This document shows, piece by piece, positions 16,115 through 25,512 of a stretch of DNA of 64,000 bases. A model generated the notes under the pieces. That model worked only from the letters and a program-made list of their open reading frames with translations, had not been told where the DNA came from and did no database searches. A program made the translations under genes and the position numbers. How positions within the stretch are numbered: the stretch's first letter is position 1; every line of letters starts with the position of its first letter. Source of the DNA: Spirosoma pollinicola (GTDB lineage: Bacteria; Bacteroidota; Bacteroidia; Cytophagales; Spirosomataceae); NCBI RefSeq assembly GCF_002831565.1, contig NZ_CP025096.1, positions 3,449,027-3,513,026 on the forward strand. The letters run 5' to 3'.

Positions 16115-16861
16115 ATGGAAATTTCCGCACTAACCCGTTCTGTTGTTAAGCGTACCCATGCCGTAATCAGTCCCGACGGTTACATCAATAGTCGCGTGCC
16201 TGGCTGGGACAATTGCACCGTCAATGTTATCATCAACGAGCAGATGGGGGCAAACTTGTGTCAAACGCTCATTACAATGAATGCGAATGGTCAACTTGTT
16301 GGCAAAACAATCGCATCTCAATTGTTTTTCTATGTCATTGAAGGCCAATGCACTGCTGCTATACGTGGAGAGAAACAAGTGCTAACCGCAGGCCAATTTG
16401 TTTATGTCCCCATTGGATACAACTATGTAGTTGATAAGCCGACAGAAGGAGCAAAATTAGTGTCGTTTCATAAGGTCTACGAAAAACTGGATGGTTTCGA
16501 TGTGCCTTCAAGTCTGTATGGCGATGCTGCAACTATAGATTGCCCTGCCTATATGGGTGATCCGGCTCTTCGTTTACAAGTGTTGCTGCCAGATGATCTC
16601 TCGTTCGATATGGCGGTCAACATTTTTACCTACGATCCGGGTGGGCACCTGCCGCTTGTTGAGACACACGTTATGGAACACGGCCTGATTTATTTGCAGG
16701 GACAGGGTATATATAGGCTCGATCAGGATTGGTACCCGGTGAATAAAGGAGATTCTATCTGGATGGCCCCCTATTGTCAGCAGTGGTTCACGGCAATGGG
16801 CAAAGAACCCGCCGTTTATATTTATTATAAGAACGTAAATCGGTTTCCTACAACAGTATGA
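16115..16861 (+). CDS. allE: (S)-ureidoglycine aminohydrolase
   Basis: A bicupin enzyme of purine/allantoin catabolism that releases ammonia from (S)-ureidoglycine to give (S)-ureidoglycolate. The sequence is collinear with E. coli AllE (YlbA): an N-terminal RTHAVISPDG region, a first cupin with FFYVIEGQ and FVYVPIGYNY, and a second cupin with the metal-ligand block ETHVMEHG and GQGIYRLDQDWYPV, ending KNVNRFP. The frame stays open upstream to an ATG at 16079, and ATGs occur at 16106 and 16115. I favour the last, because homologous sequence starts only there, but the choice is uncertain. No other allantoin gene lies nearby, so it is an isolated pathway member; the NCS1 relic 3 kb upstream could have been an allantoin or uracil carrier. 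Confidence 0.9.
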   Translation: MEISALTRSVVKRTHAVISPDGYINSRVPGWDNCTVNVIINEQMGANLCQTLITMNANGQLVGKTIASQLFFYVIEGQCTAAIRGEKQVLTAGQFVYVPIGYNYVVDKPTEGAKLVSFHKVYEKLDGFDVPSSLYGDAATIDCPAYMGDPALRLQVLLPDDLSFDMAVNIFTYDPGGHLPLVETHVMEHGLIYLQGQGIYRLDQDWYPVNKGDSIWMAPYCQQWFTAMGKEPAVYIYYKNVNRFPTTV

Positions 16862-17173
16862 CTATTCGAGAGTAAAGATGAAGGCCTTATACTGTATTCT
16901 ATATGCAGTATGACTATACGCATAAAAATGTATCAAGTAATTCTTTGATGTATCGATTGGAATCGAAAAATTCGGTGAAACCGGTTTAAACAAGCCTGCA
17001 CTGATGATCGAATAAAACGTTTTTTTCTAAAGCGCTTTGTGTTATAACTCATATGTATTTATCTATTTGATAGTCAGTTGTATGGGCATAGTTTCGCTGG
17101 GTAAAAAAAATAAAAAGTGGGAATTATTCTCTTATGGATTTTTGATCTAGTTTTGTAAATAAATATACAAAAT
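16862..17173. other. AT-rich gene-free spacer with short direct repeat
   Basis: No gene seen. CAGTATGACTATTCG (16854-16868, overlapping the allE stop) recurs as CAGTATGACTATACG (16906-16920), 52 bp apart. The remainder is AT-rich leader sequence of the large secreted protein. Confidence 0.4.
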
Positions 17174-20100
17174 ATGAACAATAGTATATCTTTTAGTATC
17201 AGGTGGTCATATATCGTACTACTTATACTTGTTCCCTGGGTTATGATGAGTTTCACCTGTACAGCCCAGCAGCTTTACATTAATGAAATCATGGCGTCTA
17301 ATTCTCAAACAATTGCCGACGGTGCTGGGGCATATGAAGATTGGTTTGAGATATACAACCCAAATCCCACACCGGTCAATATAGCGGGCTATTACCTATC
17401 TGATAATTCGAATTTAATAAAATATCACCTGCCTGTCGGTTCGTCACAGACCATTATACCGGCCAATGGGTATTTGTTGTTATGGGCAAGTGATGTTGTC
17501 AGTCGTGGGCCCCTTCACGTTGGCTTTAAACTCTCGGCAGATGGCGAGATGATTAGTTTGGTTCAGCCCGATGGCAGTACGGTGGTCGATCAGGTACTAT
17601 TTGGTGCCCAGCGTACCGACGTTTCCTGGGGGCGGCAACCGAATGGATCCTCTACCTGGCTTTATTTTCAGCGAACCAATTCGATAAACAACACGAGTCC
17701 GGGGGCCAGTAACAATGCCAAAACTGGTTATGCAACTATCATGAGTGACCCCATTTTCTCGCAGGTGGGTGGCTTTTACTCCACAGATTTTAGCCTGACT
17801 ATCACCTCGTCTGATCCAACAGCGACTATTTTCTACACGTTGGATGGTTCAGATCCAGATCCAGTTAATCCGGGACCCAATACCTTTCAGTATAAAAATA
17901 ATTATGCCGAGCAGCCAGGTCAGGGCAATGGATCATTTTTAACAGAGAGTTATCAGACACGTACCTACTCCAGCCCGTTGTCGATTAGTGACCGAACCAG
18001 TTCACCCAATAAAGTATCGACTAAATCGTCGACGTTCAACTCGTCGCCCTACTATATACCAACCGAACCGGTCTTTAAAGGAACTGTAGTGCGGGCAGTG
18101 GTCTATAAGGCCAATGCGCTGATGAGCGACGTCGTTTCGGAAACGTATTTTATTGCGCCTGCCACCAGGTACGGAAACCTTCCCGTTGTGTCGATCAGTA
18201 CGAATGAAAAATCCCTGTTCGATTATAATAGTGGCATTTATACCGCCGGTACAACATTTGATGGCTGGCGAGCCGGTAATCCAACAGCCGAAAGTATTTT
18301 TTGTTCGCCCGGTAACTTTACAAACAAAGACGATAATTGGCAGCGATCGGCCCACGTACAATTTTTTATCAACGGCCGCTCCGTGCTTAATCAGCATGCA
18401 GATATTGCCATCAACGGTGGTTGCTCCCGATCCACTCCGCGCAAAAGTCTGCGACTGTATGGTGATACCGATTTTAATTACCCATTTTTCAGCAATCGCC
18501 CAATCAACCAGTATTACAATCGATTATTGCTGCGTAGTGGAGGTAATGACTGGAACTTTACGACCCTTATTGATACCTATATGCAAACCATGGTCCGGCA
18601 TTTGCCATTCGATACCCAGTCGAATCGCCCCGGTATTGTGTTTTTGAACGGTGAATATTGGGGTGTTCATAACTTAATGGAGCGGTATGACCAATACTAC
18701 CTGAATCGAAATTACGGCGTAGACCCGGACAGTGTTGACATAATTAAGTTCGATTATGGCGCTTACCAAGCCGATAATGGCGATCTGGTAAAATTCTATG
18801 CACTAAAAGATTATTTTGTGGGATCACCTACGATAGACTACGGGTATGTTTCCACATTAATGGATGTAGATGGGTTTTCGGATTATCAGATTTCCGAAAT
18901 CTACGCCGGAAATTTTGACTGGCCCTATAACAATCAGCAACTCTGGCGGAAACGAACCAGCCAGTATGTGCCTACTGCACCCAAAGGGCATGATGGCAGA
19001 TTCCGCTGGATGATGAACGATATGGACTGGACACTGGGAGCGGGTAACGACTATACGTCCAATTCACTCGATCGGGCCACCTCTACGGGCTACGACGTTT
19101 CAGTTACCGAATACACGCGCTTCCTTCGTCGGCTGCTGGAGGTAAGCAGCTATAAAACATACTTCATTAACCGGTTTGCCGACCTGCTCAATACTACGTT
19201 CATTCCGGGCCGAAACATTGACCTGCTCAATACTTTCCAGCAGAGTTATCAGCCGTATATGGACGAACATTTCTCGCGATGGAAAACAGGAAATTCGCTT
19301 ACTAAATGGCTCAGTAACGTCAATATCGTCCGAACGTTTCTACAGCAGCGTCCTGCTTATGTACGCGACCATATTCGCTCCCGATTTAGCCTGACTGCCA
19401 ATCGTACCATTACACTGTCTGTGTCTGATACAGCCAAGGGATATGTTAAAATTAATACAATTGATATTTTGCCCTCCACCGTTGGGGTGGCCACTAATCC
19501 GTACCCTTGGACTGGTACCTATTTTCAGGGGAACGCTGTACGGGTTGTTGCCAAAGCGCGTGTTGGCTATCGCTTTGTTTCCTGGCAGGAAAACAGTGCT
19601 ACTATTTCTACCGATACAGCTTATAGTTTTGATCCTACCACCAATCGGAGCCTTATTGCCCAATTCGACCTCGATAATTCATCGACCGGAAAACCAACAG
19701 CCTATAACCTGAGCACGTGCGAATATCGGTTCGATGCTTTTCCGGCCACAACCCCGGCGGGAACCTACCCACCCAACATGTATTTTGTGAGTATGAATGC
19801 AGCAGATCCAGCCCTATCAGCTACGTTCGCCCTGGCTGATACGGTAAAAGGTGCTTATAACCTCACTAGTGCTACCCGCATTAATGGGTTGGGGAGCGAC
19901 GGAATTGCGATGATAAATACAGGTAGTGCGCCGTCGGGCTACATTGCTGGTGCATTGGGCGGGGTGGTTCTTGGGCTGCGAACCACCAATTTGACCGAAG
20001 CTACAGTGCAATGGACAGGTGGAACAGTTACGCCCAATCCGCGCCAGTACAATATTCGGCTTCGCTACCGGATTGGTAATTCCGGGCCCTTTACTGACTT

Positions 20101-20515
20101 GACAGATGGGGCAAATAATCCAGTGGAATATGTTCGAAATGCAACGGCCGGACACAGCCAGGATATTGGGCCGGTGTCATTGCCAACGGCTCTGCTCAAT
20201 AAACCTTATATACAACTGTTATGGCAATACTACTACACCGGTGTGGGTACTTCGGGAGCTCGCGACCAGTTGCGAATCGACAATATTAGTATTCGCCGGG
20301 GTGGTTGCCAGAGTATTTCGTCGGGTAGTTGGCACACGGCCAGTACCTGGAATTGCGGGCGGGTGCCCAGTGTATGCGATGATGTCGTGATACGTGCCGG
20401 ACACGTTGTATCTGTAACGACAAACGCTGCAACGGCCCGTAGTATTCGCTTTGAATTGGCAGGGCAACTACAGTATGTAAATGCTAATGCGTCGGTGTAC
20501 CTCCAAAATCCCTGA
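17174..20515 (+). CDS. large secreted protein with lamin-tail and CotH-kinase-like domains
   Basis: A 1113-residue exported protein. A signal peptide (hydrophobic 12-30, CTAQQ) is followed by a lamin-tail (LTD) domain from LYINEIMASN through EDWFEIYN and the GYYLSDN block (about 34-165). A chitobiase-C-like beta domain comes next (TIFYTLDGSDP around 219-229). A CotH-type atypical kinase region follows (about 335-720) with NGEYWGVHNLMERYD and the acidic motif RWMMNDMDWTLG near 610-621. A Bacteroidota InlB/Big-type region and a beta-sandwich follow, ending in a GSWHTASTWNCGRVPSVCDD unit. The domain set suggests a cell-surface protein that binds polymers and may phosphorylate surface proteins. 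I see no type IX secretion tail at the C-terminus, which is unusual for such proteins. The substrate is unknown. Confidence 0.8.
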   Translation: MNNSISFSIRWSYIVLLILVPWVMMSFTCTAQQLYINEIMASNSQTIADGAGAYEDWFEIYNPNPTPVNIAGYYLSDNSNLIKYHLPVGSSQTIIPANGYLLLWASDVVSRGPLHVGFKLSADGEMISLVQPDGSTVVDQVLFGAQRTDVSWGRQPNGSSTWLYFQRTNSINNTSPGASNNAKTGYATIMSDPIFSQVGGFYSTDFSLTITSSDPTATIFYTLDGSDPDPVNPGPNTFQYKNNYAEQPGQGNGSFLTESYQTRTYSSPLSISDRTSSPNKVSTKSSTFNSSPYYIPTEPVFKGTVVRAVVYKANALMSDVVSETYFIAPATRYGNLPVVSISTNEKSLFDYNSGIYTAGTTFDGWRAGNPTAESIFCSPGNFTNKDDNWQRSAHVQFFINGRSVLNQHADIAINGGCSRSTPRKSLRLYGDTDFNYPFFSNRPINQYYNRLLLRSGGNDWNFTTLIDTYMQTMVRHLPFDTQSNRPGIVFLNGEYWGVHNLMERYDQYYLNRNYGVDPDSVDIIKFDYGAYQADNGDLVKFYALKDYFVGSPTIDYGYVSTLMDVDGFSDYQISEIYAGNFDWPYNNQQLWRKRTSQYVPTAPKGHDGRFRWMMNDMDWTLGAGNDYTSNSLDRATSTGYDVSVTEYTRFLRRLLEVSSYKTYFINRFADLLNTTFIPGRNIDLLNTFQQSYQPYMDEHFSRWKTGNSLTKWLSNVNIVRTFLQQRPAYVRDHIRSRFSLTANRTITLSVSDTAKGYVKINTIDILPSTVGVATNPYPWTGTYFQGNAVRVVAKARVGYRFVSWQENSATISTDTAYSFDPTTNRSLIAQFDLDNSSTGKPTAYNLSTCEYRFDAFPATTPAGTYPPNMYFVSMNAADPALSATFALADTVKGAYNLTSATRINGLGSDGIAMINTGSAPSGYIAGALGGVVLGLRTTNLTEATVQWTGGTVTPNPRQYNIRLRYRIGNSGPFTDLTDGANNPVEYVRNATAGHSQDIGPVSLPTALLNKPYIQLLWQYYYTGVGTSGARDQLRIDNISIRRGGCQSISSGSWHTASTWNCGRVPSVCDDVVIRAGHVVSVTTNAATARSIRFELAGQLQYVNANASVYLQNP

Positions 20516-20548
20516 ACCAGTCTGCTCTTCTATTTTTTTTTGCGTCGC

Positions 20549-20602
20549 CAAAATGATCCTGATTTGAACGTTAAGTCGTTACTAATCAGGATCATTTTTT
20601 AT
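20549..20602. terminator. intrinsic terminator after the CotH-domain gene
   Basis: AAATGATCCTGATT (20551-20564) pairs perfectly with AATCAGGATCATTT (20584-20597), followed by a T-run. It is 36 bp past the stop codon. Confidence 0.8.
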
Positions 20603-20818
20603 TGATTGTCAGTTTTAAGGAATAGGCTAGATATGGACAGCCGCTCTTGACGGCAGTATTTTAAAAATAATTTAAAAATTTTTAAAGTAAAAGTAAAGCC
20701 TTGTGCGTCATCCTTACCAAAGGCCAATACCAGGAAGCACACGAAACGATAAACATCGAATTTCACCATTCACTTCCTACTAAACAGGGCTTTTTTTAAC
20801 CATTAAATCATAAACAAC

Positions 20819-21085
20819 ATGAACATCATTTGGCGAGTAGCAGGGGTGGCGTTGGCTGCCGGATTGGTACTGTTTCTGGTATCACTTATTGTAAAAGTAC
20901 TAGTCGTTGGCCTGGGCATCGCCTTGCTGGCTCGGGTAGTAGGGCCTCGGCTGGCCGGAGGGCGGGCGTTTGGTCGGTTTGGTCGTGGTGGCTGGCAGTC
21001 TTCGCAGATCATATCCATCGACGATCCAACGTATCATTCGCCCATGAGCCGGGGAAGGTTTGAACGGGTTATCCCAATCAATTAA
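20819..21085 (+). CDS. small membrane protein with Gly/Arg-rich stretch
   Basis: An 88-residue protein of unknown family. Residues 5-45 are strongly hydrophobic (one long or two short membrane spans, LVLFLVSLIVKVLVVGLGIAL). Then comes a low-complexity GRAFGRFGRGGWQ stretch and a polar tail. It lies 59 bp before the Hsp20 gene on the same strand, and the two share similar Gly-Arg-Phe/Trp composition, so they are probably co-transcribed and possibly act together in envelope or protein-folding stress. No terminator separates them. The function is unknown. Confidence 0.7.
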   Translation: MNIIWRVAGVALAAGLVLFLVSLIVKVLVVGLGIALLARVVGPRLAGGRAFGRFGRGGWQSSQIISIDDPTYHSPMSRGRFERVIPIN

Positions 21086-21144
21086 TCAAGAGCAGTAAAC
21101 ACACGAATACAATCAGTAAACACAAAACTAAACAACACACAAAC

Positions 21145-21627
21145 ATGTATAATCAACACGCATTCGAAACAGGTAATAAAGGAGGTTGTGGCTCAATGGG
21201 CCGTGGTAAATTTGGTGGCCCCTGGGGTCGCGGTAAGTTTGGCGGATTCTGGGGCGGGCCAATGGCCGGTCGTCATGGCGGTGGCTTTCAGCACACACCC
21301 GTCAACATTGAAGAAAATGAGACAAGCTACATTATCTCCCTGTTTGCGGCTGGTCTGGTAAAAGAGAACGTGAAGCTGTCGGTTAAAGACGATGTACTGA
21401 CAATCTCGTACCCCGGCACCGACCAATCGGGGAACCCTGAACAAGCGACAACGGGCAATTATACCTATCAGGAATTTACGAACCGTTCGTTCGAGCGTTC
21501 ATTCCGACTCAACGATAAAGTGCTCACCGAAGAAATTTCGGCCACGTATGCCGAAGGAATTCTGAAAGTGACACTGCCTAAAAATCCGGCAACGAACAAA
21601 CCTGCGCAAACGATCTCGGTAGCGTAA
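21145..21627 (+). CDS. Hsp20/alpha-crystallin family small heat-shock protein
   Basis: A 160-residue ATP-independent holdase chaperone. Residues 50-160 are the alpha-crystallin domain: PVNIEENETSYIISL at its start, GLVKENVKLSVKDDVLTIS in the middle, and FERSFRLNDKV plus YAEGILKVTLPK as the conserved C-terminal strands. The N-terminal 50 residues are unusual, with three GRGKFGG/GGPWG-like low-complexity units rich in Gly, Arg, Phe and Trp. The small membrane protein gene precedes it by 59 bp, and a strong terminator follows. Heat or stress control is expected for the family but no operator is visible. Confidence 0.93.
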   Translation: MYNQHAFETGNKGGCGSMGRGKFGGPWGRGKFGGFWGGPMAGRHGGGFQHTPVNIEENETSYIISLFAAGLVKENVKLSVKDDVLTISYPGTDQSGNPEQATTGNYTYQEFTNRSFERSFRLNDKVLTEEISATYAEGILKVTLPKNPATNKPAQTISVA

Positions 21628-21646
21628 CTGATGGCTTAGATTAACT

Positions 21647-21680
21647 AAAAAAGCCCCTCCTGAAATCAGGATGGGCTTTT
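21647..21680. terminator. intrinsic terminator between Hsp20 and CHRD genes
   Basis: AAAAGCCC...CCTGA-AA-TCAGG...GGGCTTTT is a nearly complete 16-bp stem with flanking A and T runs, 20 bp after the Hsp20 stop. It faces the end of the convergent CHRD gene, so it is probably bidirectional. Confidence 0.85.
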
Positions 21681-21700
21681 CTGTTTCTGTTGATGGCACT

Positions 21701-22156
21701 TTACTGTTTTTTTACTTCACCCCGAATTTCGCCACCTGGATAGGCTACCGTGTGCAGGTTTGCATAATATTGACCCGCCAGTAAACTATCGACCTGTGTT
21801 TGGCGCAGTGCGGCTGTCGTGGCAATAATAGGATTCGTTAAGCTAGGGAATGGAATGTTTACCGGGCCTGTGCCATCGGCGTTTGTAATCCGGTGTAAAT
21901 GGCCACCCGTTGGGGTTAGCCCCTGATAGTTAACCGTATAACTCAATACACGAGTCGTTGTGTTCAAATCGCCCACGAATGTACCCGTTGCTGTCGATGG
22001 TGTTGCCGCAGGTTTTTCACCGGAACCGGTTAATGTTGCCGCCAGGCGTGTCTTCGTGGTGGTAATGGTTGGGTTTTCGTCATTGCTACATGACGACAGA
22101 GTAAGTCCGAGACTTAACAGGGTTGCCACAGAAAGGAGAACGTTTTTCTTGTTCAT
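21701..22156 (-). CDS. CHRD-domain lipoprotein
   Basis: A 151-residue exported protein. The signal peptide ends in a lipobox, LTLSSCS (cysteine near residue 23), predicting a lipid-anchored envelope protein. The rest is a CHRD domain (about 37-151): LTGSGEKPA at its start, the central GGHLHRI with conserved His, and YYANLHTVAYPGGEIRGEV at the end. CHRD domains were named from chordin and occur in many bacterial surface proteins; their biochemical role is not settled. The gene is convergent with Hsp20 and divergent from aconitase. Confidence 0.88.
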   Translation of the reverse strand: MNKKNVLLSVATLLSLGLTLSSCSNDENPTITTTKTRLAATLTGSGEKPAATPSTATGTFVGDLNTTTRVLSYTVNYQGLTPTGGHLHRITNADGTGPVNIPFPSLTNPIIATTAALRQTQVDSLLAGQYYANLHTVAYPGGEIRGEVKKQ

Positions 22157-22460
22157 AATAGATAGTGTCTATGCGTCAAATAGGTTGATTAATAGTTGGG
22201 TGTTAATTGAGTTAACCCGATTTTCACTGCCAAGATAGGTTTATTATCTATTCAGTTCTATTTGTGAACTTAGAAACTGAGCGAATTGCAGGATTGTACC
22301 CTACCTTTACGGCTGTTTAGAATCCATTCTTCGGAATATTTCCAAAACGAATCAGAATCTTATAATTTTGACTCGCTAAAACGAATCAATTTTCTGAATT
22401 CGTTGGTTCTTCCTAAGAGAATATCCCTTTCAGTAACCTGTTTTTTTATTCCTACTTGCT
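22157..22460. other. divergent promoter region, CHRD gene / acn
   Basis: 304 bp without a gene. TAATTTTG at 22363-22370 fits the TAnnTTTG -7 element in the acn direction. No clear operator is visible. Confidence 0.4.
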
Positions 22461-24728
22461 ATGGCTTTTGATTTAGACATGATTCAGCGCGTTTACGCTA
22501 ACCTCGGCAAACGCGTCGAAGCCGCCCGGCAGGCAGTCGGCAAACCGCTGACCTTGTCGGAGAAAATTTTGTACAGTCACCTTTTCGGCGGTGAAACAAC
22601 CCAGGCGTTCGAGCGGGGTAAAGCGTATGTTGATTTTGCACCCGACCGCGTGGCTATGCAGGATGCAACAGCCCAAATGGCCCTTTTGCAATTCATGCAG
22701 GCCGGTCGGCCACAAGTTGCTGTTCCATCCACTGTTCACTGCGACCACCTGATTCAGGCTGAAGTAGGGGCCGTTGAGGATTTGGACATCGCTAAAAATA
22801 AGAACAAAGAAGTATATGACTTCCTGGCATCTATTTCCAACAAATATGGTATCGGTTTCTGGAAACCCGGTGCAGGTATTATTCACCAGGTCGTAATTGA
22901 AAACTACGCGTTTCCGGGTGGCATGATGATCGGAACCGATTCGCACACGCCTAACGCGGGTGGATTGGGTATGATCGCTATTGGTGTGGGCGGTGCTGAT
23001 GCCTGCGACGTGATGGCGGGGCTCGCCTGGGAACTCAAAATGCCGAAACTGATCGGTATCAAACTGACCGGCAAACTGAGCGGCTGGGCATCGGCAAAAG
23101 ACGTTATCCTGCGTGTGGCTGGTATCCTGACCGTAAAAGGTGGAACGGGTTGCATTGTTGAATACTTTGGCGAAGGAGCTGAAAGTCTATCGGCAACGGG
23201 CAAAGGTACGATCTGTAATATGGGTGCCGAAATTGGGGCGACCACCTCTATTTTCGCCTATGACGAGAAAATGGCAGATTATCTGCGGGCAACCAGCCGC
23301 GCCGATATTGCAGATGCGGCCAACGCCGTAAAAGCGGATCTTCGTGCCGATGAAGAAGTCTACGCCGATCCGGCTTCCTATTATGACCAACTGATTGAAA
23401 TCAACCTGTCGGAACTGGAGCCACACATCAACGGTCCATTTACGCCTGATCTGGCCTGGCCTTTGTCGAATTTTGCCAAAGCCGTAAAAGAAAATAACTG
23501 GCCCGCCAAGCTTGATGTTGGTTTGATCGGTTCGTGTACCAACTCCAGCTACGAAGACATGACCCGTTCGGCTTCTGTAGCGGCTCAGGCAACGGCCAAG
23601 AATCTGAAAACAAAAGCGGAGTTCACCGTAACGCCGGGCTCTGAACTGGTTCGGTTCACCGCTGAGCGCGACGGTCTGCTAACGACATTTGAAGAAATTG
23701 GTGGGGTAGTATTGGCTAATGCCTGTGGTCCTTGTATCGGTCAGTGGGCGCGTCATATGGACGATCCAACCCGTAAAAATTCGATCATTACGTCGTTTAA
23801 CCGGAACTTTGCTAAACGGAATGACGGTAACGCCAGCACCCACGCGTTTGTGGCATCGCCGGAAATCGTAACAGCCTTGGCAATTGCCGGAGATCTGACA
23901 TTTAACCCAATGACCGATACGTTGACAAACGAAGCCGGTGAGCAGGTAAAACTTGATGAACCACAAGGCATTGAGCAACCCCTGAACGGGTACGCCGTTG
24001 ATGACGCCGGTTATCAGGCGCCAGCCGAAGACGGTTCGGGTGTGCAGGTACTGGTTAGCCCAACCTCCGACCGTCTGCAATTGCTGGCTCCATTTGCTCC
24101 CTGGGAAGGTACAGACATCAAAGGGTTGAAATTGCTGATCAAAGCGAAAGGCAAGTGTACGACCGACCATATTTCGATGGCTGGCCCCTGGTTGAAATAC
24201 CGCGGTCATCTTGACAATATTTCCAACAACATGCTGATCGGCGCAGTGAACTTCTACAACGAGAAGACCAACACCGTTAAAAATCAGCTAACCGGCGAAT
24301 ACGGCGAAGTGCCAGCTGTACAACGGGCCTACAAAGCCGCAGGTATTGGTTCGATCGTAGTTGGTGACGAGAACTACGGTGAAGGTTCATCACGTGAGCA
24401 CGCGGCTATGGAACCTCGTTTCCTTGGTGTGCGGGCAATCCTGGTGCGTTCATTTGCCCGGATTCACGAAACCAACCTGAAAAAGCAGGGGATGCTGGCC
24501 CTAACATTCGCCAACCCTGCCGACTACGATAAGATTCAGGAAGACGATGTTATCGACATTGACGGACTGACGGAGTTCGCTCCGGGTCGTCCGCTCGAAA
24601 TCGTTCTGCATCATGCCGATGGATCGACGGATGAGTTTCCTGTCAATCATACTTATAACGAAGGCCAGATTGAGTGGTTCAAAGCGGGTGCCGCACTGAA
24701 CATTATTCGGATGAAGCAAAACGCGTAA
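22461..24728 (+). CDS. acn: aconitate hydratase, mitochondrial type
   Basis: A 755-residue TCA-cycle enzyme that interconverts citrate and isocitrate through a [4Fe-4S] cluster. The cluster ligands are Cys359 ([14 protein letters not shown]), Cys422 and Cys425 ([10 protein letters not shown]), spaced as in eukaryotic mitochondrial aconitase. Substrate-binding regions [12 protein letters not shown] (N-terminal) and [14 protein letters not shown] (swivelling C-terminal domain) are intact. Length and cysteine spacing point to the mitochondrial-like AcnM branch common in Bacteroidota rather than to AcnA or AcnB. It is monocistronic, with its own promoter and a very strong terminator. Confidence 0.97.
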   Translation: MAFDLDMIQRVYANLGKRVEAARQAVGKPLTLSEKILYSHLFGGETTQAFERGKAYVDFAPDRVAMQDATAQMALLQFMQAGRPQVAVPSTVHCDHLIQAEVGAVEDLDIAKNKNKEVYDFLASISNKYGIGFWKPGAGIIHQVVIENYAFPGGMMIGTDSHTPNAGGLGMIAIGVGGADACDVMAGLAWELKMPKLIGIKLTGKLSGWASAKDVILRVAGILTVKGGTGCIVEYFGEGAESLSATGKGTICNMGAEIGATTSIFAYDEKMADYLRATSRADIADAANAVKADLRADEEVYADPASYYDQLIEINLSELEPHINGPFTPDLAWPLSNFAKAVKENNWPAKLDVGLIGSCTNSSYEDMTRSASVAAQATAKNLKTKAEFTVTPGSELVRFTAERDGLLTTFEEIGGVVLANACGPCIGQWARHMDDPTRKNSIITSFNRNFAKRNDGNASTHAFVASPEIVTALAIAGDLTFNPMTDTLTNEAGEQVKLDEPQGIEQPLNGYAVDDAGYQAPAEDGSGVQVLVSPTSDRLQLLAPFAPWEGTDIKGLKLLIKAKGKCTTDHISMAGPWLKYRGHLDNISNNMLIGAVNFYNEKTNTVKNQLTGEYGEVPAVQRAYKAAGIGSIVVGDENYGEGSSREHAAMEPRFLGVRAILVRSFARIHETNLKKQGMLALTFANPADYDKIQEDDVIDIDGLTEFAPGRPLEIVLHHADGSTDEFPVNHTYNEGQIEWFKAGAALNIIRMKQNA

Positions 24729-24750
24729 GATAAACGTTTCATTACTAGTT

Positions 24751-24792
24751 AACAGACCGGGCCGATTGTTAAGACAATCGGCCCGGTCTGTT
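24751..24792. terminator. acn terminator
   Basis: A perfect 19-bp stem (24751-24769 with 24774-24792, core ACCGGGCCGATTGT) with a 4-nt loop, followed by TTTGTT. It starts 22 bp after the acn stop. Confidence 0.88.
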
Positions 24793-24802
24793 TGTTATTA
24801 CC

Positions 24803-24926
24803 GATGGCGCAAGACTCTGGCCTTGTGTCTGGTATTCTGCGGCCTCCGGCCGGAATAAATACGAAAGCTTACAAAACGGCCAGAGGCCCCAGAATACCAG
24901 ACACAAGGCCAGAGCCTTGCGCCATC
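24803..24926. repeat. 124-nt near-perfect palindrome
   Basis: Left arm 24803-24852 and right arm 24877-24926 are each 50 nt and pair with only three mismatches, around a 24-nt AT-rich loop (24853-24876). The outer ends read GATGGCGCAAG and CTTGCGCCATC. It sits 11 bp after the acn terminator, so termination is already provided. A palindromic miniature element (MITE or REP-type) is a possibility; no target-site duplication is obvious. Confidence 0.75.
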
Positions 24927-24966
24927 ATATCACAGTTAACGTGGCCCGGCCTTACGTCATCAACGA

Positions 24967-25494
24967 TCAATAAAATCGGTTATAAACCCGCGCTTCAATA
25001 AGCGCACTTAGCTCGGTAAATGCTTCCGGGTTTTCAATGGCAGGTATCGACATCAAGTGCATGGGTATTTCAGGCATCCCGGGCTGATAAGGAGGTTGAT
25101 TATAGTTGAATAGGTTTAGATGAAAGCCTTGCCGTTCATAAAACTGAATCCGTCGGCGGCTGATGTCATCTTGTGGTAATTCGACTTCCAGAATAAAATA
25201 ACGGCTGTCTATAGCCAATAGTTTGTCGAGTGCCCGCTGGCCAAATCGCTGGCCTCGTTGACTTGGGTCAATGGCAAAATGCTCAACAAATACCAGCTCA
25301 GGCCATTGCCAGTAAACGATAAATCCAACCAACTGCCCCTGCTCGACTAATCCGCAGAGGTGCATGTCAGGACATGAAAGAATCCGACGTAAGTTGGTGA
25401 ATGAACGACGTTCGTTCGCTGGGAATGACTCCTCGTACCAGATTCGAATGGTGTCTAAATAGGGGTGTTCCTGCTCAATTCGTACGAATATCAT
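24967..25494 (-). CDS. GNAT-family N-acetyltransferase
   Basis: A 175-residue acetyltransferase of unknown substrate. The acetyl-CoA-binding motif A is IDPSQRGQRFGQRAL (about residues 96-110), preceded by the VEHFAI strand, and the C-terminal RRRIQFYERQGF is a typical motif B. It is the last gene of the tight minus-strand run menC, scfR-like, small membrane protein, GNAT (gaps 15, 21 and 18 bp), so it should be co-transcribed. Nothing indicates a link to menaquinone synthesis. Confidence 0.85.
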   Translation of the reverse strand: MIFVRIEQEHPYLDTIRIWYEESFPANERRSFTNLRRILSCPDMHLCGLVEQGQLVGFIVYWQWPELVFVEHFAIDPSQRGQRFGQRALDKLLAIDSRYFILEVELPQDDISRRRIQFYERQGFHLNLFNYNQPPYQPGMPEIPMHLMSIPAIENPEAFTELSALIEARVYNRFY

Positions 25495-25512
25495 TTGTGG
25501 AAACAGGGAATT

